Shown: positions 24,271 through 34,009 of the stretch, in pieces
Layout: each line of letters begins with the position of its first letter
Position numbering within the stretch: position 1 is the first letter of the stretch
Source of the DNA: Sarcocystis neurona
Lineage: Eukaryota; Apicomplexa; Conoidasida; Eucoccidiorida; Sarcocystidae
Reading direction: 5' to 3'
NCBI GenBank assembly: GCA_000727475.1
Contig: KL647290.1
Span: 3,917,373 to 3,981,372 of the forward strand
Length of the DNA: 64,000 nucleotides
The notes under the pieces: generated by a model
What the model was told of the DNA's origin: nothing
What the model saw: only the letters and a program-made list of their open reading frames with translations
Database searches by the model: none
Position numbers and translations under genes: made by a program

Positions 24271-25534
24271 TGCCGCTGTGAGCCTGCTGCTGCTGTTGTT
24301 GCTTCCTGTTGTACTGCCCAAGCGCACAACACAGCAGCAACAGTCGAGCCCCGCGTCGACCTGCTGTCGATACTTCTCCCTCTGCTGCTGCAGCTGCTTC
24401 TACTTCGGCGTGCCCGTATACGACTTCTGCCGCTTGTGTGTTTCGCCCTCCTGATATTTCTACTTCAGCTCCTGTTGTTTCTTCCGCCCCGCGGCCTCTT
24501 CTCTGCTTCTTCTACTGCTGCTGCCCCTTTGTGTGCTCCTGCTGCAGTCGCTGCTCCTGCTGCTTCTGACGGCGGGCAGTCTCTGGTGCGTTTTCCGTCG
24601 CTGGGTCTTTTCTATTTCTCGTGTTGCTGCCCTGCAACTGTTGCCTCCCGTAGCCTTCTGCTGCTGCTGCACGACGTGCATGCGCTTGCCTGTGCAACCA
24701 TCCATGTTTAAAGTGCTCGGGCGCTTGCGAGGCGCGAGCCCTGGGCCCCACATACTCGCGTGTCGGTATTTCTGTCTGTACCCCGCAGCTGCGACTGCCT
24801 GCAGCAGCAAATTTTCTGTCATGCAGCTGTTGACCTGCTGCTGTCTCTGGCTGCAGCAATTCCAACAGGCCCTGGTGTCTCTCATCTTCCACAGAGAAGC
24901 CGCACTGCCGCTCCGCCACGCCCACTGCCTGCTGCTGCCTCTGCTGCTGCATCTGCTGCTGCTGCCTCTGCTGCTGCTGCTGCCTCTGCTGGTGCTGCTC
25001 TGCCTGCAGCACCACCAGTTGCTGGTGTTGTTTTTCGTCTGCGTGTATCAGCAGAGGCTGCTGCAGCGCTGCTGCTTCCTGTCCTTCTTGCTGCTGCTGC
25101 AGCAGCACGACTGGCTCTTTACCAGAGCACACACGAGCGTTTTCCTCGCGCGCTTCTCCTGCCCCAGTCCCTTTGCTGCTGCGACGGGTGTCCCTGCTGC
25201 TCCTCGCCTCGTTGCTGCGCGCGGCAACTACCTCGCAGTCAACAACGAGCTCTTCCCTGCACCTGCTGCTCCCCCCCCTGCAGGCACTGCTCCCGCTCTT
25301 CGCCGTCCACATGCTGCTGCTGCTGCTGGTGCTGCACTGTCTCGCTCCCTGTGTCACCCCTGCTGTTCTCCACCCCACAGAAGTTCCTTCCCCGTGGCTA
25401 CTGGGGAAACACGTTCCCCTCCCTTTGGCTGCTGCTGCAACTCTGGTCCGCAAGGCGTCTCCTGCCGCTGTCGATCAGCCAAATGTTCTCGCTGCCGGGA
25501 CGCTGCTGCTGCTGCACCGAGCAGGTGCGAGCCA
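23722..25534 (-). other. Candidate 5' coding and leader region of the phosphatidylserine synthase gene
   Basis: The first recognised exon lacks the short segment that precedes the first membrane helix in the family, so coding sequence should lie upstream. Two long minus-strand frames exist here. One spans about 25453-24512 (Ser/Gln-rich, with QQQRQQQ-type runs) and another starts near 24155 and reads to about 23735. Upstream, an ATG at 25534 opens MARTCSVQQQQRPGSENIW, preceded by strongly pyrimidine-rich DNA on the minus strand (the GA-rich plus-strand block 25590-26110). That resembles the start context of other genes in this window. I could not find a phase-2 donor that joins cleanly to the exon at 23698, so the N-terminus is left open. 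Confidence 0.3.
24480..25530. repeat. CTG-rich block with near-pure (CTG)n stretches
   Basis: The densest part, about 24920-25000, is almost uninterrupted CTG/CTGCTGC on the plus strand. On the minus strand it reads as poly-Gln and on the plus strand as poly-Leu/Cys/Ala. Confidence 0.8.
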
Positions 25535-25589
25535 TATGGGCGTCTCCAGGAGACACGAATAAATACGGAGAGAAGGAGAGATGTACAGA

Positions 25590-26120
25590 GGCAGAAATTA
25601 GGCGAGCGCAGGATGGCGTACTCGGCACTTAAAAAAGACAGAGAGCGAGAGAGCTACGAAGAAGAAGAAGTCGCTGTGAACGACCAGGGCGAGGAAGATT
25701 TGCGGGTGCGCAGCAGCAGCAGCTGAGGAGAGCAGGAGACGCAGCGGGCAGAAGAGCGGAGGGAGACGGGCGAGAGAATTTTGGGGGACGACGAGGGGGA
25801 GGAGACGGCGAGGAAGGGGGGGGCAGGCGAGACAGAGACGTGGGCCACGGGACGCAAAAAAGCGGACGAGACGCCGTCTCGCATTAAACGAACACACACA
25901 CAGAGGAGACGGTCAAGCGACAAAGCGAAGAAGTACTACCGACGTGAAGGAGAGACTTGCTCGGGTGCCGCAGACGAGCGACGGAGGAGACGAAAGGAGC
26001 AGCAGCAGGAAAAAGTCAGGAAGCTGAGACAAAGAGATAGAGGACGAGAAAGCGACTCCCCTCACAGAAGTCAACCGAGCGAGAAGAAGACGCCGGGGGG
26101 GACAAAATGGGGAGACTGCG
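25590..26120. other. Purine-rich (GA) block on the plus strand
   Basis: GAGGAGACGG and GAGAGAAGG type sequence with a G run near 25810. Read from the minus strand it is a long pyrimidine tract. It could be the 5' leader or promoter side of a minus-strand gene, or an intron polypyrimidine region. The plus-strand frame through it translates to Arg/Glu/Lys/Gly-rich sequence typical of any GA-rich DNA and is not called as a gene. Confidence 0.5.
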
Positions 26121-26492
26121 TCACAGCATGTAGTGGAACTGTCTACGGACAGCTCCTCTTCCCTACCTGGTGCGCTTCTTCTACGCACATATACGTCTCT
26201 ACAGATGTGGCGTATACACACCTGTACATATGTAGCTTCCTACATACATGTGTGTGTGGAGCTGTATGTTTACACACATTTTACATGCAGCTAGGGAGGG
26301 TACATATGTGTCTAGATACTCGTGTGTGGGATGGTTTGTGCCTTTGCAGATACATGTACGTATGTGTGTGGGCCGGCAGATTTCCTCGTCTCAAGACACA
26401 TCTGTACGTGTGGACGTTGTGTGTCTGCTGTTTAGGTGAAGTGGTTGTATGCAGAGATCTGCCGCTCCACGGATCCGGCCAGACACGTCCAG

Positions 26493-27680
26493 TCAGTGCG
26501 CATTTGCATGCGAGGGGCCGTCATTTTCGATGGAGGCCGGCAGGCGAGTTTGTTGCTGCTGCTGGTGCGCGCGCAACGGCCTTTCGAAAATGTTCTCCAC
26601 CACAGGGAAGTGGAAGAAAAATTTTCTTGAAAGACGCACTGGCCGCCGCGAGAGGAGCAACGCGGGGACCCGCGGTCGGGCAGACGGATATCGCGCGACC
26701 ACCCGGTGAACGCCGGTGATCTTCCACCACATGCACCTTCCCGGGGAGAATTTTGCGAAGGAGGCTGCGAAGGAGGAAGCGGACAACGAAGGACGGCGAA
26801 AAAAACGAGAGTTTGCGGCACAGGACCCGGACTCTCTACGACAGAACAGAGGAGAATAGCGTACGACGTCGTGGCAGGTAGGGCTCGGGAACCCGCCCTA
26901 CGGAAAGTACGAGAAGAGGAGCCTGCTTCCTTCAGAAAAAATCGACGCCGAAGGAGGGGCCAAAAAAAGGCGAGATACGGCCCTCAAACAGCATTTCTCC
27001 CCGTCTCGGCCTAAGACGACCTCACCAAAGTGGGAGTTGACCACGCACAGTTTCACCATGCCAGCCCCGGAAGCCTCTCCGCCCGCATTCCTCGACCCCC
27101 CTGCAGAAAAGCCGCCGCCCTTGCAAATCGATGTATATCTACATGCACGTATATATATGTACACACACAACGCTGCGACAGGGATTAAGAGAAGATGGCA
27201 GCGAAGAAGTGGAAAGGATATCCATATGGTTCCCGCTGCGCATGCGCACACAAGTAACCTGTGTGCCTGCCCGCGAGATCGCTCCTCCGTTCACTCACAG
27301 CGCTGCTGCTGCTGCTAACGTCACGTGCTATTATTGACTGCTGTGGTGGTTCACGGCTTCCCGCCGCTGCGTCTGCCGCTGGCCGTACGAGCGAAACACA
27401 CAACTCGTGATCCTCGCCGTAGAAAAACCCTTTCCGCCTTTGCTGCTCCTCTGCTGCACTGCGCCTGCTGCTGTGTTGCAGCAGCAGTGGTTCCTCTGTT
27501 CCATCGGCGCCTCCACTGCCGCAGGGGCTGCTGCTCGGCTGGAGGGCACCCCCCTGCTGCGCCTGCTGTTCGGGCGCGCTCGTCTCTGTCGCCGGTGGTG
27601 CTCCGTAGCTGGGGCCGGCGGCGGGGTGCCTCCCCAGGAAAGCCGCGCTGAACCGGCTGCTGTTTACTCTCGTCGCTCAT
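26493..27680 (-). CDS. Candidate three-exon gene of unknown function (minus strand)
   Basis: An ATG at 27680 opens MSDESKQQPVQ and 97 codons of Arg/Ala/Gln-rich sequence to a possible donor GTACGG (exon 27680-27389, phase 1). The second exon, 27104-27037, follows a strong acceptor GGCTTTTCTGCAG and ends at donor GTGAGG, giving GMVKLCVVNSHF. The third begins at 26764 after a long pyrimidine tract ending CTTCGCAG and gives SFAKFSPGRCMWWKITGVHR, continuing open to TGA at 26495-26493. The phases agree across both junctions, for a product of about 210 residues. An alternative donor GTGGTC at 26702 would splice to a different 3' end at about 26432. I do not recognise the protein. The two internal splice acceptors are the best evidence that it is real. 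Confidence 0.33.
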
Positions 27681-27689
27681 GAGCGCTAC

Positions 27690-29880
27690 TGCAGCAGAGA
27701 TTTGCTCCGGGCTGCTGGGTGCTGCAGTGCTACAAGCGCAGTGCCCCCCGCCCGCCCTTCCGCAATTCGTGCATCACGTGGTACGTCGTTGCTGCTGCTG
27801 TTGTCGCTCCGTCGCAGCAAGTGCTGGTCAGCCAGCAGCTGCAAAGCAGGTTCCCAGCGTCGCGCATCTCGCCTGCCGAATTATATTGTGGCTTGTGCTG
27901 CTGCTGCTGCTCTTTCGGTGCTGCTGCTGGTTCCTGCTGCTGCGGACATGCCCACCACTGCCCTGCTGCTGCGCCTCCTACATCCAAGTGCTGCGCGCGC
28001 CACGTCGCTGTCCCCTCCTCAGTGCCCCTGGGGATGCTGGCGCACACCAGCGGCACACACCGGCGCCTTCCGCGTCTTCTGCTGCTTCTTCTTTCTTCGT
28101 GCCGAGCCAGTGCCACTTGCACTTGCCTTCCGTGATGCAGCTGCTGCTGCTGGAGGCTGTGCTGCCGCTTCTTGTGCTGCTTTCTCCCCCCGCTCGAGCA
28201 GCGTGTGGCCGTGCGGCTCGCCCGTGGCGCTTGTCGGCGCATGCATTTCCGGGCGTCTCCACACACACTGTCGCTTGAAAGAAGTCAGGACCACTGCAAC
28301 GAGCACGCAAGAATGTTAATAGTGCCCATCTGGCTCACCTTCTCTCCTTTACACGAAGAGTGGCGCATCCAAGTGTGTGTCTGGTTACATAAAAATGCTC
28401 GAGATGCCCTTGCGAGAACAGCTGCTCCTACCGAACTCACGCTTCTCCGTATGCAGCTAAACTAGCCGCACCCATCCTACACAGCTCTCTCTTTTTCCAT
28501 ATGCAGCTAGACTGGCCGCATCGCACAGTTTGCCAGTTCTCCACAGATGCGTAGTTCACTTTGAACTTCTAAGTGAAACAAGTCTCCGCGCGCAGACGGT
28601 ACCGTCCGAGCCCCCCCCGCCGTTTCTCGGTGAACAGCGACTTCCGCGGCCTTCCGCATGTGAAGAAGACACAACACTGAAACTCCCCTTCCTTCTTCGC
28701 GAGGACTTTCTTCCATCTACTGGCTTTCGTCGTTCACGTCTGCCTTCTCAGAGGACGCAGGGGGCCCAGGCGAGTGCATGGGAATGTGTGGGCGTGCGTG
28801 TGTGGCTTTGCACGTAGACCTACCGGGAAGAGAGGGCGCCGGCAAGGACAGTCGCGGAGAAATGTCTCCGCAAAATAGGTCCAAATACACATTTTTTCAT
28901 ACATATGTATATCCGCACGCATATGCATGCATACGTATGTGTGAACTTCCAGATTTACAGATAGAAGTGTGCCTGCAGGGTGAGGTCACGTCGGAAAAAA
29001 GACCCCCCGGCAAGCTGACGGTGGGACACACACACATACACACAGAGCTGTCCAGGACACATACACACTTCTATGCAGACACATTTAGGAGTACTCCTCT
29101 CTCTCCGTTTCTTCTCTAAGTTCGTCGGTCCCTCTTCTCTGTTCTCGACCTCCTCGCTGAGGGAGAAGCACTCCACATACGTATATGTCGGTGACCACAC
29201 CGGAGATGCCGCGTGTCTCTTGGGCCCAACTGCTGCTTCTCTTCCTCCAGGAGCAGCGCCTTTTCCTGCGCTGGAGCCTTCCCCGTCATAAACGTAGACG
29301 CCAATATCCACAAATACCGACGGCGTATACGTAGGGGTCGTGCGCCCGTGCAGGACGGGGATATGTAGGGAGACACCGGTAGCGAAGCGGAAAACGAGGA
29401 GAGCCGCCAGTGCTGAAGGAGTGGTCAGCAGCAGGGAGGAGAAAAAGGGAGAAGTCGAGAAGAACGAGCCGGAGAAAAGGAGGAGAATACCGGAGAAGGA
29501 AGAGACGAGCGGCAGAGAGACGCGTTTGTAGAAGGGCGCGGCTCTCCCCACACCCAACGGCTAGGAATACACGGCATCTCGGGCGCTAGCACCCTCAGCA
29601 GCCCTCCTGCAGCAGCTGCACGCGCAGCAAATGCAGCAACATGAAGGAGGAGTAGCAGTGAACACGGGAGAAGCAGCCGCAGCAGGGAGAGAGGAGGACA
29701 GCCCGAGCGGGAGCCAGAGGAGCAGCAGCAGCGGCAGGAGGAACAGGAGCTGCAGAGGAACAACAGCAGTGGCAGGCTGCAGCAGGAGGGTGGCAGGTTA
29801 GAGGCAGCAGCGGCAGCGTCGCCGGGCAGAAAAGCAGGAACGGCAGCAGCTGGGGCCAGCAGGGCCAGGAACGCAGTCAC
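27690..29880. other. CTG-rich then mixed DNA, no gene confidently recognised
   Basis: From 27700 to about 28260 is CTG-rich, with frames open on both strands. About 28300-29580 is mixed: a 20-bp direct repeat at 28451 and 28501, a small TA/CA tract at 28890-28940, and minus-strand frames with hydrophobic and coiled-coil-like stretches near 29560-29120 that I could not connect by splicing. From 29590 to 29880 CAG runs resume. Confidence 0.4.
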
Positions 29881-29889
29881 ATTAATTGC

Positions 29890-30960
29890 ACGGGCATCTC
29901 TCCTTTGCCCCACTTCCTCTTTGCCCTTTTTCTTGTCTTTCCCCCTCTCGTGTGCCGCTACGCAGCAGTGTCCTTGCCCTTTTGCTTCCTCCTGCTGCTG
30001 CTGCTTCTTCGTCGCCGCCTGTGTGCCCGGTGCTGCTCTTGCCTTTGTTGCTCCCGCGCCACGACTTCCGTTTCTTCTCTCGTCTCTCGAGCTGCTGCTG
30101 CTGCCTTTTCTGGTGTTTCAGCAGGCCGCAGGTGTGCGAACCGACCCGCTCTCACATGCTGCTGCTGTTACTGTCTCGTAGCCTGTGCGGCGACTCCTTT
30201 GGACTTCTCCTTCTCCGCATCTCCTCGTCCTTCTCTGCTGCCGCTGCGGGCTCGGTGAGCGCTCGCTGGTGCGACTCTGCTGCGACTCGCGCCGTCTGCT
30301 GCCAGTGCTGCTGCGCCTTTGCCGCCGCTGGTGTGCAGCACTTTGTCGCTGTTGCTGCTGCCCTTCGGCTTTCCTTCTTCTGCTTTTGCTGCTCCCTCGA
30401 GGCCTGTTATCCACGCTCTGGCTGCTGCCACGCAATTAACCGCCGCGGACGCTTTGGTGCTGCAGCCACAGGACGGGCTGCTGCTGCGGTCCTCTCACAG
30501 GTGCGCTCCGGGAAGAGCCACCTGCGCCAACTGCTGCTTCTCTTTCTCCAGGAGCAGCGTCTTCTCCTGCTGCAGCGTTCCCCGTGGCGCCTTCCTTTTC
30601 TTGGTGCTGCGTCCGCTGCTGGCCTACTGCTGCCGCGCTGTGCGTCCCTGCTGCTTCGTCTACGCCTACCTCTTCGTCTAACCTGTCCGGTGGCTGCTGT
30701 CCTGCAGCTGTTGCTTCCGGTTGTGCGTACCGGCTGCTGCGGCTGCACCTGCTTCCCCTAATACGGCTGCTGCTGCTGGTTGGCGAAGACGCGTGAGGTG
30801 CTGCTGCGGCAGCCGCGCGCGTTTGCTGCAGGTGGTTTTGCTGCCGCTGCTGCTGCAGTGGGGTTCGTCGCCGCGGCGAGACAAACGAGGCGGGCGGCAG
30901 CCGTGTTGCCGCTGCTGCTTCTTCTTCTGGGGAGTGACGCGGGAAGCAGCAGCAGCGACG
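29890..30960 (+). promoter_or_regulatory. Pyrimidine- and CTG-rich upstream region of the uS10-like gene
   Basis: About 1 kb of C/T-rich, CTG-repeat DNA lies directly upstream of the proposed start at 30961. Similar coding-strand pyrimidine enrichment precedes LSM6 and SSRP1 in this window. It probably contains the promoter, the 5' untranslated leader and perhaps an upstream exon with the mitochondrial targeting signal. No discrete element such as a TATA box is identified. Confidence 0.3.
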
Positions 30961-33900
30961 ATGAGCGGAGTGAGCGCGTACTCGCTACAGTCACTGCGGG
31001 TTACGTACACCGCAAGACAGAAATCCTCCTTAGTGGCCACTATTGAGAAGCTCCGTCGCACGCTCGAATGGATATCTCCTGCAGCGAGCGCTAGCACCAG
31101 CAGCAGCACCAGCAGCAGGAGCAGCAGCAGCAGCAGGAGCAGCAGCAGCAGGAGCAGCGAAGCTGGCGTTGGTAGCGGCGGGGGCAGGGTGTGGGAGCAT
31201 GCGTCTGAAGGCTCTGTGTCTACTGCCCCCGAGGAAGCGCCTGACTTGCCGCAGGAGGCGCTGGGCAGCAATGCTTGTACGCCTGCGGCAGCCCCCCCGG
31301 ACGCAGACCCAGGAGTCCCTCACGCTGTGTGGCCAGTTCCTCGCCGTATAGGCCGCAGGCAGTGGCGCGTCACCTACTTAAAGTCTCCTTTCAAATATAA
31401 GTACGCGCTGCGCCACTACGTGTTCGAAGATTATCGCTACGCCTTCGACTTCTACGATGTTCAGCAGCTGCAGCAGGTGTTGAGCGCCAGCCTGGGCGCG
31501 ATGCATGGCACTACCTGCTGCTCCTGTAGATTCTCCTGGCATTACTCGGCGGACGAAACGCCTCACCAGGTAGTCTATACTATATATGCCCGTATACTCG
31601 CTCCTTCGGGCTGTTGTACGCATACATACATTTCTGTGTGGGCCTATTATTGTGGCGCACATGTGTGTGTACATACGTACACTTCTGACACGCATGTATA
31701 TATCTTCGCATGTGTATCTACTTCTACGTATATAGAGAGAAAGAGACGCATACGGGTGAAGTCGATACACACGTGGATGTATATATACATCCTTACAGGG
31801 AGGTATATACAATTTTCACACTCATCCACACATATATATACATTTGCCTGCATATATAAGTATATATATATACTCATATGTGTGTATATTATAGACAGAG
31901 GTACACACACAGATAGTAGAATGGACATGGGGAGATTCCAGGACATTTAAGACTGCATTTGGCCGTGGCGCAGCATGCCTCCCCGAAGAGCGTTGTCACG
32001 TACATATCTTGGTGCCTATATACATATATATATGTAGGTGGACATATTCAATGTATATATCTATATATATATGTAAGTATACATATCCAACTATATTTAT
32101 ACATGTATGTAAATATATATATTCACGTGTATATATATAATATATGTACAGAACATCGTCTCGTATATATCTCTGTGCCTATACCTCTTTATATATATGT
32201 AAATATATACATTTAAATACACATATATATATAGCGTATTCATACATATGTATAGTATACAGACACATGTAAGAAGGTGATTATATATTTGTGCACCTGT
32301 GTTTCTAAGAATTGTGGTCGGACCCTGTAGATAGAAGTCTGAAGGCGTAGCCACATATATATATACACACATATGCATATATGTATATATATGTAGACGG
32401 AAGTGTGCTGCAGTATATATATGATGCGGGGAGCGACGCTTTTATACAGAAGGTACACCTGTGGGCGGAAGAGAGTGCGTACGACGAATTCTGAACACTT
32501 CATATCTTCGCGTCCAGCAGCAGCAAATGCGGTTTCCTCCCCCCTTCCTCATTTCTGTCGCTTTGGGTCTTCCATTCCTCAGTTGTCGCGCATGCTGACA
32601 ACACACTGCAGCAGCAGCAGCAGAAGCGAGGAGACGCTCTCCCCAAGAGATGAAGACGCCCAGCTGAGCCGCCAGCGTCTGCAGGGCCTCTGGACGCAGT
32701 ACCGTCCTCTGAAGAAATTTCTTCTTATTCATGTCCTTCACACTGTGTGCACGTCTATGTATGTGGATATACATAGACATATATATATATATATACGCAT
32801 ATACATTGATGTACTGGAATAGTATCACCTACATATATATATCTATATTCGTGTGTAACCATATATGTACAGAGAGGAAGACATGTCTATTTAGATGGTT
32901 ATTTGTGGCGATATATGGCAGATAACTCGTAATCATATCTTCATATGTGTATATATATATATATATATGGATAGATAGATTTAGATGCAGACTATACACA
33001 TATATTTTTTCATACGTAAACGAATGTGTACACGCATGTATATATATGTGTTGCACGTGTGATACAGGTCTGGCCACGTACCAAAAGCATTTGTACGCAT
33101 ATGTCTACGTATACTTCTATGCGTGTGTTGAGCATACTCCTCAATATATATGTGTGTATGCATATGAGTTACACTGCTGTGTACACATGCATAGATCATA
33201 TATACGTGTCCACATATATATATCTTTGTTTATAGGTCGCCTGGTGTATATGTGAAGATTAGCCCGTCAGAGGGGGAATCTTGCAACTGTTGCACCGGTC
33301 TGCACGAGGAAGATAAATGATGTCGAGCCGCTTTGCAGTGGTGCTGCTGCTGCCGCCGCTGTCCTCTTAACTTCTTTCGCTGTTGCGTCTGCTGGTCCTT
33401 GTGCTGGCGCTGCTGTTGCTCGCTGTTGGACTCGCCTGCTTGCTCCTGCTGCAGTTCTTCTGCCTCAGGCGGCCGTGCTGTTGGTCGGGTGCTGCTGTTG
33501 GCTGCTTCGCCCCAGGGTGTTGCGGCTGCTTTTGTCGCACCTGTTGTGCGTCGCTTCACTGCTGAGACGCTGCTCCTGGTAGCTGCTGGCGCCTGGCGTT
33601 GCCGGCGCTGCTGCGTTTGCTGCTGCTGCTCCTGCAGGACGAAGGAGGCGGCTGGACGCCGCGCGCGGCAGGCGGCACCGCCCACCCCACAGCTGCAGCA
33701 GGAGCGAGGAGTAGGACATCGAATGCGCAGGGCGGAAACAGCCACAACAGCAGCAACGTCGAGGAGAACTCTGCTTCCAGCAGTGCTGCCCCCGCTGCAG
33801 CTTCCTCTTCCAGTGCGGAGAGCGCATCTCGAGCAGCAGCAGTAGCAGCTTCTCGCGTGTCGTCGGCGGCAGCAGCAGCGCAGCGACGACGGCAGCAGCT

Positions 33901-34009
33901 CATCCGAAGAAGTATCGAAGAGTCACAAGCAGTAGAAAGAATTCTCAACAAAATCAAGAAAAAGACGAGGCAGTGGTATCCCGGCAAGAGCTACTGGGCT
34001 CCTGGCTGA
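30961..34009 (+). CDS. Probable uS10-family ribosomal protein, likely mitochondrial
   Basis: Exon 30961-31569 starts with ATG (MSGVSAYSLQSLRVTYTARQ) and ends at donor CAG|GTAGTC in phase 0. Exon 33638-34009 follows acceptor CTCCTGCAG, also phase 0, and ends at TGA. The diagnostic block is WRVTYLKSPFKYKYALRHYV followed by FEDYRYAFDFYDV. It aligns by eye with the S10 signature in which a beta strand, SPH-like turn and RxQ(Y/F)E segment lead into the terminal strands. The upstream SLRVTYTARQKSSLVATIEK fits the first beta-alpha unit. Between the two lies an Ala/Ser-rich insertion with (AGC)n-encoded poly-Ser. The C-terminal exon is Ala/Ser-rich and ends basic, KIKKKTRQWYPGKSYW. No in-frame ATG lies upstream within the open frame, and an N-terminal targeting exon may be missing. 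One more exon could sit near 32.6 kb. The assignment is by remembered family pattern, not by search. Confidence 0.62.
31083..31165 (+). repeat. AGC-rich run encoding poly-Ser in the uS10-like exon
   Basis: AGC/ACC/AGG triplets in phase with the coding frame give a Ser-rich stretch with Thr and Arg interruptions, placed inside the ribosomal-protein fold between its two conserved halves. Confidence 0.85.
31570..33637 (+). other. Intron of the uS10-like gene, TA/TATG-rich then CTG-rich
   Basis: Between donor GTAGTC at 31570 and the acceptor at 33636-33637, about 31600-33230 is largely TATATGTATA-type DNA, one of the longest such tracts in the window. About 33330-33637 is CTG-rich and supplies the polypyrimidine-like acceptor. 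A possible extra exon lies near 32580-32720 (SRQRLQGLWTQYRPLKK), but no clean splice pair was found. Confidence 0.55.

Noticed and set aside
25781..26719. 312-codon plus-strand Arg/Glu/Lys-rich ORF
   Set aside because: The first part is GA-rich DNA and the rest is TA/TG microsatellite. It contains no conserved block and lies opposite better minus-strand candidates.
29886..30761. 291-codon plus-strand Leu/Cys-rich ORF resembling a membrane protein
   Set aside because: The hydrophobicity comes from CTG/CTT repeats. There is no conserved segment, and it lies in the pyrimidine-rich region upstream of the uS10-like start.
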